This document shows, one piece after another, positions 6,395 to 13,221 of a DNA stretch of 13,763 bases. How positions within the stretch are numbered: the stretch's first letter is position 1; every line of letters begins with the position of its first letter. Source of the stretch: Chromatiales bacterium (GTDB lineage: Bacteria > Pseudomonadota > Gammaproteobacteria > Chromatiales > Chromatiaceae). Location of the stretch: contig JAHEIA010000016.1 in the NCBI GenBank assembly GCA_024639625.1, positions 1-13,763 on the forward strand, written 5' to 3'. The notes below the pieces were generated by a model that worked only from the letters and a program-made list of their open reading frames with translations, did not search any database and had not been told where the DNA came from. Position numbers and translations under genes: made by a program.

Positions 6395-7318
6395 TCACAA
6401 CCCCGCACCCCAGCGGTATTGCCAAGCAAGGCCAAGCGCGTTGAAGTCAGACCCGGAGCGTGCGCTAACGCCGGAGCTAAAATACAACTTGACCGAGTTG
6501 TTCCTGTCGAAAGCACGGGCGAGCGTCGCCCCCCAGCGCGAGTTCTGCTGCCGGTCGTGGTCGAGCGTGCCGTTCACCGAGGTTCGTCCGCCAGTGTAAA
6601 AGTTTGCGTCCAGGGCGGCCCATAGGGCCGAACTGAAATTGTAGATCACATGTCCCTGCACACTGTACAGTGGCTCCTGCTCGCGGACATTGCCGTTCAG
6701 GAAATCGTTGTTGTCGGTGAAGAAGGTGACGCTGGCCGCCGCCTCGAGAGTCCAGGGACCCAGGGCCTTGGAGATCCCGGCCTCCGGCCGGAACGACCAG
6801 CGGTTCGTTCCGAGATTGATCAGCCGCGCAGGATCATACTTGCCGGTCGGCGCGGTCACCATCAGGCTGACGCCGAAGATGGTGTCTTGCCGATAATCAC
6901 GGAACTGCCGCAGGGAGAGCGCCGGCGCGCCGTACAGATTGACCGACAGCCGCAGGGCAAGATCGGCCAGCCCAGAGCGCTTCGCGGTCTTCGACTGACC
7001 ATCGACCTCGCCCTTCGCCGAGAGCCAGGCGTAAGGCGCAACCAGTGTCAACATCCCGGATTGGCCTGCGATATCGAGGACCCGTGTATAGGTGAGACCG
7101 GCAGTGCTGATCTTGGCGTTGACGTCCTTCACCGGCAACGAGGGATCGACCAGGACACCGCCCCATAGATAGCCATAGCCAGCGAGCAGGAAATTAAGTC
7201 CGATCGGTGCGTTCGTGTACGAGAGCGGCTCCATCGACTGGGCGCGTGAGCCAGAGGCTGCACCGAGAAAATACACGGCAGCCAAAAGAACGCTCGCGTT
7301 ACGGCCGACGCTAGTCAT
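6395..7318 (-). CDS. Outer-membrane beta-barrel, MetA-pathway-of-phenol-degradation type
   Basis: The 307-residue product has a signal peptide (ASVLLAAVYFLGAASGSRA, cleavage before QSMEP). The mature part alternates amphipathic strands and turns. It carries the pattern of this transporter-like family: PLSYTNAPIGLNFLLAGYGY, GLADLALRLSVNLYGAPALS, FGVSLMVTAPTGKYDPARLINLGTNRWSFRPEAGISKALGPWTLE, and the terminal FNALGLAWQYRWGAGL. Members often sit in aromatic or hydrocarbon catabolic clusters and are presumed pores; the substrate is not predictable. The chosen ATG (7318) is poorly served: the nearest good ribosome site (GAGGAGG) is 13 bases away, and no better in-frame start fits the signal peptide. 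It follows the lipoprotein gene by 122 bp on the same strand. Confidence 0.84.
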   Translation of the reverse strand: MTSVGRNASVLLAAVYFLGAASGSRAQSMEPLSYTNAPIGLNFLLAGYGYLWGGVLVDPSLPVKDVNAKISTAGLTYTRVLDIAGQSGMLTLVAPYAWLSAKGEVDGQSKTAKRSGLADLALRLSVNLYGAPALSLRQFRDYRQDTIFGVSLMVTAPTGKYDPARLINLGTNRWSFRPEAGISKALGPWTLEAAASVTFFTDNNDFLNGNVREQEPLYSVQGHVIYNFSSALWAALDANFYTGGRTSVNGTLDHDRQQNSRWGATLARAFDRNNSVKLYFSSGVSARSGSDFNALGLAWQYRWGAGL

Positions 7319-7440
7319 AAGGATCGGATAGCCTCCTCGATACTCGATAGGCGGGGTCGGTGCATCGTCCGCCGTCGACCTTTCTTTGCGTAGCAGCGTA
7401 CCAGTTTCTACCAAGCAGCACGGCGGGCATGGCTCCCAAG

Positions 7441-8514
7441 CTAGCGCGTGGGGATGGTGAGCACCGGCCCGGATCGACTGCCGGCCGGGTCCAGCACCTG
7501 CGCATTCGCGAGGAGCTGCAGCATACGAAACCACTGCTTGCTCATCAGGTCGCCGTCCGCGATGTAATACCAGCGATCCTGGTACTCTACGACCAACCGG
7601 GCCTGCGCCGGCCGCGTCGCAGACGACAGGATACGGATACCCCGACCCGCGGGACCGGGCTCGGGATACTGTCTGGCAACCGACTGCAGGTCGGCGGGAA
7701 GGTCGATGCCGGCTGCGGCAAGCTGCATCAGGTGGAACAACGACCGCGTCTCGATCACGATCGCGCCGGGCGGCGGCGAGCCCACCGCCAGCTGGATTGG
7801 AACGACGGCGTCGTCGCCCTCTTGTGCGGGTTTCGGGATGCCGAGAAGCTCAAGCAACCGCGCTGCCTCGTGCGAGCTCGCCGGCGCGTAGCTGTGCAGC
7901 ACCATGGCGTAACCCTTCTTCGCACCTTCGACCCGCACCCAGTACAGACTGCCCCTCTTCTGCAGCTCGCCGATCAGCGCGGCGATCTCTCCGAAGCGGG
8001 GATCAGGTGCGAAGGCTGGCGACTCCAGAAAGTCAGGATTGCGGACGTTGTTTACGCGGCGGATCAGGGCGGTCCACGCCTCGCTGTGCTTGGACGCACC
8101 GTTGATCAGCAGGAGCGCGAGGTCGATAGGCGTCTCGCCCAGAATCTGGCGCATGATGCGGTCACCGCGGACCGGTGTATAGCTGATCGTGGGGTTCTGC
8201 TCGGTCTTAAGCGTGCCAGCAAAAGGGACCAGATTACCCTGGTAGTTCGCCGGCGAACCGAGGCCGGCGTTCACCGTCCCGCTGGCCGTCATCGAAACGT
8301 TGGCCGTGACCGAGGAGACCGTGAGGAAACCCACACTGTCGGCGAAACGCAGGCGCACGATGTTTTGCAGCAACTGTTCGTCGTTCGTGGCGAGGATGGC
8401 ATCGTTATAGGCGGGCCGTCCGCTGCGTAGGATCTCGGGCCCGAACCGGGCGCAGCCCGCGAGAGTCAGCAGCAGCGCACAGCCAATGACGATCAGCCTG
8501 ACGCTTCGACTCAT
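7441..8514 (-). CDS. Lipoprotein of unknown function, 357 residues
   Basis: The lipobox is LTLAGC with C21, followed by Ala. The mature protein starts RFGPEILRSGRPAYNDAILATNDEQLLQNIVRLRFADSVGFLTVSSVTANVSM. The part RPAYNDAI...NDEQLLQNIVRLRF is well ordered and looks like the family's conserved core, with arginines spaced on a helix. Later segments include RIMRQILGETPIDLALLLING, EAWTALIRRVNNVRN, TRSLFHLMQLAAAGIDLP and VEYQDRWYYIADGDLMSKQWFRMLQLLANAQVL. I have seen this arrangement in hypothetical proteobacterial lipoproteins but know no function. The ATG at 8514 has AGGAGA about 9 bases upstream. The 322-bp gap upstream suggests its own promoter. Envelope location is well supported; role is not. 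Confidence 0.85.
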   Translation of the reverse strand: MSRSVRLIVIGCALLLTLAGCARFGPEILRSGRPAYNDAILATNDEQLLQNIVRLRFADSVGFLTVSSVTANVSMTASGTVNAGLGSPANYQGNLVPFAGTLKTEQNPTISYTPVRGDRIMRQILGETPIDLALLLINGASKHSEAWTALIRRVNNVRNPDFLESPAFAPDPRFGEIAALIGELQKRGSLYWVRVEGAKKGYAMVLHSYAPASSHEAARLLELLGIPKPAQEGDDAVVPIQLAVGSPPPGAIVIETRSLFHLMQLAAAGIDLPADLQSVARQYPEPGPAGRGIRILSSATRPAQARLVVEYQDRWYYIADGDLMSKQWFRMLQLLANAQVLDPAGSRSGPVLTIPTR

Positions 8515-8836
8515 GCCGTTAATCTCCTGTGCCAGCCAACCGGCGCCCGCTCGGCGCCGGCGCTGAGCGACAACATGACTCGCCCGAAAGCACCCAGCAG
8601 GAAGCCAGCCTCTGCCGACGGAGGCGATCCCATCAGTTGGGTCCCGGGGTCGACACGGCGCCAAAAATAACGCTCACAGCGATCATTAGGGTCCTCTGAT
8701 GGGACACCTGGTTCACATGACTCGCCCCCCTCGAAGCACAACCGAGTGACATCCGTAGACCATCCGCGTCGCGCAACTCGCCCGCAACCGTGGCCCGTTC
8801 GCGGGCTATTCGAGGTCATCCCCTCCGGCCTGGGAC
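8515..8836. other. Intergenic region upstream of the 357-residue lipoprotein gene
   Basis: No credible gene is present. It contains a near-perfect GC-rich palindrome at 8548-8569 (one G·T pair) in what would be the lipoprotein leader, a 13-bp direct repeat ACATGACTCGCCC at 8573-8585 and 8715-8727, and a UUCG-capped hairpin at 8790-8809 just past the stop of the small protein A gene. No clear -35/-10 pair is seen. Confidence 0.5.
8790..8809. terminator. Short hairpin downstream of small protein A, possible terminator
   Basis: GCCCG-TTCG-CGGGC (8793-8806) makes a 5-bp stem with a stable tetraloop, extendable by three pairs including wobbles. It begins about 27 bases past the stop of the minus-strand gene. 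No T-run follows in that direction, so it is weakly supported. Confidence 0.28.
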
Positions 8837-9280
8837 TCAGGGCTTCGCCGACACGTAGACCAGGTTGTTGCCCTGGAAGGCAGCCCGGTAATACACGCCC
8901 GGCGCACAATTATAGTACTCGATACCGTTGATCGGGGTTGCAACGCAGCCGGCCGGCAGCGCATGCACAACGGTTCCGAGGGGCACCGAACCACTGCTTG
9001 TCGGTGGCGGGGGTGGCGCGCTCGCAGTAGCAGTGGTCGCGGCGGCGGTTGTCGCGGCCGCGGCGTTGGCGTCCGCGGCTGCAAGGGAGTCCATGTACAG
9101 GGCCCGCCTTGTCGTGCGCCTGGCGACCCCGGCGAAGGAAAGCGGCGTGAAGGGAAGGCCGATGATGGCGGCAGCCTCCCGCACGAGGCCCAAGCGGAAC
9201 GGCGGCTGCGGAGAAAGATCCGCGAGCAAAAGCATCACGAGGGCAAGACCGAGTACGAGCACTTTCACTGGCTTCTTCAT
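8837..9280 (-). CDS. Small exported two-cysteine protein A with an AGVARRT motif (module copy A)
   Basis: The 147-residue product has four parts. A hydrophobic N-terminus (residues 5-20) leads to EAAA-IIG, a possible cleavage site. A short conserved stretch, GLPFTPLSFAGVARRTTRR, covers 41-59. A low-complexity Ala/Thr then Pro linker covers about 66-94. The compact C-terminal domain at 99-147 reads PLGTVVHALPAGC, GIEYYNC, YYRAAFQGNNLVYV. C112 and C125 are 13 apart and could form a disulphide. The C-terminal domain matches small protein B at 33 of 47 aligned positions. I recall small alphaproteobacterial proteins with the same TPxSxAGVxRRT stretch and a C-terminal LPxGC...YYxC domain, without known function. 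It lies 15 bp after DUF2092-A, so the two are surely co-transcribed. Confidence 0.86.
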   Translation of the reverse strand: MKKPVKVLVLGLALVMLLLADLSPQPPFRLGLVREAAAIIGLPFTPLSFAGVARRTTRRALYMDSLAAADANAAAATTAAATTATASAPPPPPTSSGSVPLGTVVHALPAGCVATPINGIEYYNCAPGVYYRAAFQGNNLVYVSAKP

Positions 9281-9295
9281 TGCACGCTCCTTCGC

Positions 9296-10072
9296 CTAAT
9301 CCGATCGGGCCCGCTTCGCGCCGCGGGGCAGAAACTCGATCTGCGTCGCATCGCTGGACGGAGTGAATGCGAACGCCCCGTCGTCCAAGTCCGGCGCGAG
9401 GTCCCACTCGTTCATGGTCACGGTGAACTGCGGCGAGCCTGCGATGTCGGTCGAGGTAATCACGAGCTTGCACGGCAGTGGCTTGTCACCTTCCTGGATC
9501 CAGATCTGCCAGTCCACATGCGGGGCGCGAAAAGCCAGATGATCGCAGCGCATGCCTCCCACCACGTCCTTGCCGACGACGAAGCCGGAGGTCACGTCCT
9601 GCATCAGGATTTCGAACGCGTTCTTGTAAAGCAGATCCCCCGCGGGGGCGATGATGCCCAGCGTCTCCCGGGCGAAGTCGAGCGTCTCTTCCAAGGTAGC
9701 GGGCGCATCGGCGGTCGCATAGTAGCCCTCGCTCGGGTTGAACAGCGCGAGCGATTGGCCATCGTAATAAAAGACCTGCTCCACCAAATCGCCGTGACGC
9801 TCGGCCCGCAGCTTATTCGGCCGCTGCACCGAGAGCACAGCCGCCTGATCGAATTCGAGCTTCTGCCCCGAATCGAGCACGCCCTCGATGGTGCTTTGGG
9901 CGTGCACTGTGAACCGCTTCTGGCCGGCAAGGTAGGTGGTTGCCGCCTGCAACAACCCCTCGGCCTGCGGGTCGATTCCCGGGGGCTGGGCAAGGGCTGT
10001 GCGGGCCGCTACCGCCGCGGAGAGTAACGTAGCCAGAGAAATGGCCCACCAGCGCCGATGTTTGTCGAACAT
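9296..10072 (-). CDS. DUF2092 family periplasmic protein, copy A
   Basis: The 258-residue product has a signal peptide (WWAISLATLLSAAVAARTALA, cleavage before QPPG). From residue 34 it follows the DUF2092 pattern: LLQAATTYLAGQKRFTVHAQ, VLDSGQKLEF, QRPNKLRAE, VFYYDGQSLALFNP, YYATADAPATLEETLDFARETLGI, CDHLAFRAPHVDWQIWI and PLPCKLVIT. I recall the family as related to LolA/LolB/RseB-type folds with a hydrophobic cavity; ligand and role are undescribed. Over residues 34-206 it matches DUF2092-B without gaps at 95 of 173 positions. The ATG at 10072 has AGGGG 9 bases upstream; 30 further in-frame residues upstream precede the signal peptide and were excluded. It is 77 bp after the FadL-type gene and 15 bp before small protein A. 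Confidence 0.9.
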   Translation of the reverse strand: MFDKHRRWWAISLATLLSAAVAARTALAQPPGIDPQAEGLLQAATTYLAGQKRFTVHAQSTIEGVLDSGQKLEFDQAAVLSVQRPNKLRAERHGDLVEQVFYYDGQSLALFNPSEGYYATADAPATLEETLDFARETLGIIAPAGDLLYKNAFEILMQDVTSGFVVGKDVVGGMRCDHLAFRAPHVDWQIWIQEGDKPLPCKLVITSTDIAGSPQFTVTMNEWDLAPDLDDGAFAFTPSSDATQIEFLPRGAKRARSD

Positions 10073-10149
10073 GGTCAATTCCCCTCTTTCCTTTGTGTTC
10101 GCGTGCTGTCCCCTTGTTGCACCGCCTGTGCAGCGCGGGGCGGCGCTTG

Positions 10150-11472
10150 CTAGAACTGCCAATTATAGTAGCCGGCGAGGAAGATGATTCCGGTGTTATC
10201 GTAAGAGCCTTCGAGGTTCCCGCGCCCGCCCAGTGCAACCGGCGCCGTGCTCTGCAGGTTCGTATCGAGTGTCCCACCGTACTGGTACTCCGCCGCGATG
10301 CCCCAGTAGGCCGTCCTGCTCAATTGCTGCTCACCGCCGACACCGAAGCGCCAGGCTTTTCCTATCGGGAGCAGAGGCGAGACGTCCGAGCTGCCCTGAA
10401 AGCTGGAGTCATAGGCAACGCCGAAGTTGAGCAGCCAGGGGTCGCTCAGGCGGTATTGCGCCCCCAACGCGACATGCCACGTGTCTTTTAAATCCAGGTC
10501 GGTCTTGATGCTCCTGGGATCACTCGTATCGTCTATGCCGAGCTGCACCTGGCCGAACTCCGACCAGTCCTGCCAGCCCACGCTGCCGAGCACCGCCCAG
10601 CGGTCGTTCACCTGAGTGAAGACGCTGCCCATCACCTGTTGCGGGACCTTGATACCGACCTTTATCTTGGAATTCAGCAGCCCGCGATTGCCCAATACTG
10701 TCTCGAGCCCGGGGGCGAGATTCGAAAACTTGGCGCGGGACTTGAAGTCGAGATCGACCTGCGAGTTCCAGGTGAGTCCGAGCCGAGTGCCTTCGTCGAT
10801 CTCGTAGAGCAGACCGAGGTTGGCGCCCCAGCCCCAGGTCTCGTCGTCGAGCTTGAGCCGGCCGTCCCCGAAGCGGGGGGCGACGTTGTTGATCGCCACC
10901 TTGTTGTCGTAGATCCCGTACATGGCGTTCAGGCTCGCGCCGAGCGAGAGCTTGTCGGTGACCTTGTAGGCGATCGAGGGCAGGAAGGAGATGCCGAGCA
11001 ACGTCCCCGTCTGGACATAGTAGCGTCCGGCCCAGTCGTTATCGTACTCGAGGGGAGCGCCGAAATTGCCGGTGAGGCCGAACCCGAGTTTGAGATCCGG
11101 CGACACACTATAGCTCAGGAACCCGCCCCCACCGACGAACCACCCGTTCGACCCGATCGGACGGCCACCGTCTTCGGTGCCGAGACCAGGCGAGGTGCCC
11201 GAGCCGATAGAGAACTTGGTGTTCGCCCAAAACACCTGTCCCGCCAAGAGGACTTGTCTGCCATCGAGCCGCGTCATGCCGGCGGGGTTGGTGAGCACCG
11301 TCGAGGCATCCTGCGCCCGCGCGCCGTAGCCCGCAGACGCTAGACCGACGTCCGCTGTACCCACCTCGTATGCGATGAGGCCACCGGCGCCTGCCGGAAG
11401 CGCGCTTGCACAGAGCGCGAGGGCCGCGGCCACGCGTTGCGCTCCAGTCCTCGAAACTCGTCGAATGATCAT
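10150..11472 (-). CDS. FadL/TodX-type outer-membrane channel for hydrophobic compounds
   Basis: The 440-residue product has a signal peptide (AAALALCASALPAGA, cleavage before GGLIAYE). The mature N-terminus carries the OMPP1/FadL/TodX signature: YEVGTADVGLASAGYGARAQDASTVLTNPAGMTRLDG, as in FadL's AG.A..A.DAST...NPAGMTRL plug region. Then come alternating barrel strands (LSLGASLNAMYG, TRLGLTWNSQVDLDF, WAVLGSVGWQDWSEF, WHVALGAQYRLSDPWLLNFGVAYD). It ends in NWQF, the terminal aromatic expected for BAM insertion. FadL proteins let long-chain fatty acids or aromatic hydrocarbons cross the outer membrane by lateral diffusion. The ATG at 11472 has AGGAGA nearby. It sits between the two copies of the DUF2092 plus small-protein pair, with 446 bp of apparently non-coding DNA upstream, so it may have its own promoter. 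Confidence 0.92.
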   Translation of the reverse strand: MIIRRVSRTGAQRVAAALALCASALPAGAGGLIAYEVGTADVGLASAGYGARAQDASTVLTNPAGMTRLDGRQVLLAGQVFWANTKFSIGSGTSPGLGTEDGGRPIGSNGWFVGGGGFLSYSVSPDLKLGFGLTGNFGAPLEYDNDWAGRYYVQTGTLLGISFLPSIAYKVTDKLSLGASLNAMYGIYDNKVAINNVAPRFGDGRLKLDDETWGWGANLGLLYEIDEGTRLGLTWNSQVDLDFKSRAKFSNLAPGLETVLGNRGLLNSKIKVGIKVPQQVMGSVFTQVNDRWAVLGSVGWQDWSEFGQVQLGIDDTSDPRSIKTDLDLKDTWHVALGAQYRLSDPWLLNFGVAYDSSFQGSSDVSPLLPIGKAWRFGVGGEQQLSRTAYWGIAAEYQYGGTLDTNLQSTAPVALGGRGNLEGSYDNTGIIFLAGYYNWQF

Positions 11473-11918
11473 CCGCTTCTCCTGATTACACTGCCACAAT
11501 TTCATCAAGCGTGCCGCTACCTCGTAAAAGATTTCTTTGGAACATCCGAGGCAAAAATCGATTCGCAAATGCGGCAGCCTATTTCGCGGCTACCGCCGCT
11601 CGTTCGCACCGCACTTGGAGTAGCCGCAGTTGCTTCTCGCAAACGAACCTCTCCTCTTTTCCAGTACGAGGCTTCGCTAATCTCAACGTAGCTCGGTATC
11701 CAGCGGCACTCCCCCGTCCGCTGTCCAGCAGTGCTTCACCTGACTGACTGGCGCCACAGCTGCATAGCTGCCTTGCGCACGCACTTCAGAGCCGAGCAAA
11801 TCGGGTCCTGCGACCGCGTAGTTCCTCCAGCTACTCTACCCGCGCGGGCAGCGGTCGGACGGCTACGACGCCGGGCACCCGAAGGTGACCCGGCTCGGTT
11901 ACTGCTTCTTCGACTCAC
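11473..11918. other. Intergenic region between the FadL-type gene and small protein B
   Basis: These 446 bases contain no gene I can support on either strand. A strong hairpin lies at 11870-11894 just past the stop of the small protein B gene. The rest should hold the promoter of the FadL-type gene, but no convincing -35/-10 pair was found near the ATG. Confidence 0.5.
11870..11894. terminator. GC-rich hairpin after small protein B, possible terminator
   Basis: GCCGGG-CACC pairs with GGTG-(A)-CCCGGC around the loop CGAA: ten base pairs with one bulged A. It starts 24 bases past the stop of the minus-strand gene. Transcribed leftward it is not followed by a T-run, so it may attenuate or stabilise the mRNA end instead of terminating. 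Confidence 0.4.
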
Positions 11919-12374
11919 TCACGGCTTGGCCGTGACATAGACCAGATTGTTCCCCTGAAAGGTTGCACGGTAGAAGTTGCCGCCGCAATAGTAGTACTCC
12001 ACGCCACCCACCGGGGTTGAGGTGCAGCCTCCAGGGAGGCTGGATACCACGGTCCCCAGCGGCAAGGGCTTGCCATCGGCTGCAGGGGGAGGCGCTGCGG
12101 CAGGTTGCGGCTGGGCCGCAGGGGCCTGCTGTTGCGCGGCCGCCGCCTGGGCACCCGCGGCTGCAGCTTCGTCGGCCGCGGCCACCGTTGCCGTGGTGGC
12201 GACCGCCGCGGTGCCGACAACCGCCCAGCGACGCGCGTGGCGACGCCAGACGCCCAAGATCGCATGAGCGTCCTGCATCAGCGCAAAGCCGAAGCGACTA
12301 TTTGGAGGTGCGTCCCCCATGAGTAGCAGGACAATGGCGGTGCTGACTAATAATGTATTCCGGATCGTCTTCAT
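11919..12374 (-). CDS. Small exported two-cysteine protein B (module copy B)
   Basis: The 151-residue product is a paralogue of small protein A. The N-terminus (hydrophobic 7-19, then RFGFALMQDAHA-ILG) parallels copy A's PPFRLGLVREAAA-IIG. The following motif is shortened: copy A's GLPFTPLSFAGVARRTTRR becomes GVWRRHARRW. An Ala-rich then Ala/Gln/Pro-rich linker covers about 55-100. The C-terminal domain at 105-151 (PLGTVVSSLPGGC, VEYYYC, FYRATFQGNNLVYVTAKP) keeps both cysteines 13 apart (C117, C130). The ATG has GGAG about 8 bases upstream. It starts 20 bp after DUF2092-B, the same arrangement as in copy A, and belongs to one operon with DUF2092-B and the Tat-signal gene. Function unknown. 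Confidence 0.86.
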   Translation of the reverse strand: MKTIRNTLLVSTAIVLLLMGDAPPNSRFGFALMQDAHAILGVWRRHARRWAVVGTAAVATTATVAAADEAAAAGAQAAAAQQQAPAAQPQPAAAPPPAADGKPLPLGTVVSSLPGGCTSTPVGGVEYYYCGGNFYRATFQGNNLVYVTAKP

Positions 12375-12394
12375 GTGCTTGCTCCAATTGGGTT

Positions 12395-13177
12395 TCAGCG
12401 ACTAGGGGCGCTGCCGGCATCGAGCCGCATGAACGGAATCTCCTTCGCCCCCTCGGGTGGCGCGAAGCTGAAGCTGGTATCCGCCACAGACTCGCCGACT
12501 GCCCAGTCGCTCATCACCGTGCTCACGCTCAACAGCGCAGGGGTTCCGGTATCGGTGACGACGTACTTGTAGGGTAGCGGCTGACCGCCGGTCGCAACCC
12601 AGACCTGAAAATCGACCCCCGGGCGGCTGAAGGCCAGATGATCGCACTCCACCCCGTTAATCGCCGACTTGCCGATCACCATCGCGGAGGTCACATGCTC
12701 CATGAGGAGTTCGTAGGCGTTGCGGTAGACCAGGTCGGCGACCGGGACGATGAGTCCAAGGGATTCGCGCGCGAAGTTGAGCGTGTCCTCGATCGTCGCC
12801 GGTGCCGCTTCCGTCGCGTAGGCCTTCGCGGCCGGGTCGTACAGCGTCAGGGTCTTGCCGTCATAGTAGAAGGACTGGCTCACCAGATCGCCCGTGCGCT
12901 CGGCCCGTAGCTTGTCCGGCCGAGTCACGGTGACGCTCGCAGAGACGTCGAAGTCGACCCTTTGTCCCGAGTCGAGCAGATCCTCGATCGTGTTCTGCGT
13001 GTGCAGGCTGAACTGTTGCCGACTGCCGAGGTACTCGGTCATCCGCTGCAGAGCCTGTGTGGCGTTCGGGTCCACCCCGGCCGCCTGGGCGCCCGAGCCT
13101 GCCGGAACCGCGATCGCTACCGCCATTGCGGCGGCCGCGAGCACGCCCGCAGCGGTCATCGCATTGGTTGCCTTCAT
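12395..13177 (-). CDS. DUF2092 family periplasmic protein, copy B
   Basis: The 260-residue product has a signal peptide (AAGVLAAAAMAVAIAVPAGSGAQA, then AGVDPN). The family pattern follows: LQRMTEYLGSRQQFSLHTQ, LLDSGQRVDF, TRPDKLRAERTGDLVSQSF, YYDGKTLTLYDP, YATEAAPATIEDTLNFARESLG, CDHLAFSRPGVDFQVWV and PLPYKYVVT. This copy is closer to the DUF2092 pattern as I remember it (RMTEYL, YYDGKTLTLYDP) than copy A. The ATG at 13177 has AGAGGA about 9 bases upstream; the longer reading to 13300 overlaps the upstream gene and places 41 arginine-rich residues before the signal peptide, so it was rejected. It lies 44 bp after the Tat-signal gene and 20 bp before small protein B, indicating a three-gene operon. 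Confidence 0.9.
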   Translation of the reverse strand: MKATNAMTAAGVLAAAAMAVAIAVPAGSGAQAAGVDPNATQALQRMTEYLGSRQQFSLHTQNTIEDLLDSGQRVDFDVSASVTVTRPDKLRAERTGDLVSQSFYYDGKTLTLYDPAAKAYATEAAPATIEDTLNFARESLGLIVPVADLVYRNAYELLMEHVTSAMVIGKSAINGVECDHLAFSRPGVDFQVWVATGGQPLPYKYVVTDTGTPALLSVSTVMSDWAVGESVADTSFSFAPPEGAKEIPFMRLDAGSAPSR

Positions 13178-13221
13178 CGTGTTTGTCCTCTTGCTTCCGT
13201 TGAATAGCACACGCAGGCCGG

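Noticed and set aside
7360..8430. 356-codon plus-strand frame, and similarly 8963-10027 (354 codons)
   Set aside because: Both are antisense shadows of strong minus-strand genes (lipoprotein; DUF2092-A and small protein A). They are rich in Arg, Gln and Gly, as expected from reversed high-GC codons.
8573..8727. 13-bp direct repeat ACATGACTCGCCC (8573-8585 and 8715-8727) as a mobile-element or attachment-site duplication
   Set aside because: No transposase, integrase or terminal inverted repeats lie between the copies, and flanking similarity fades quickly. It is probably chance or an old local duplication.
11473..11568. 32-residue extension of the FadL-type protein
   Set aside because: The sequence MRIDFCLGCSKEIFYEV is unlike a signal peptide, and a good AGGAGA site serves the ATG at 11472.
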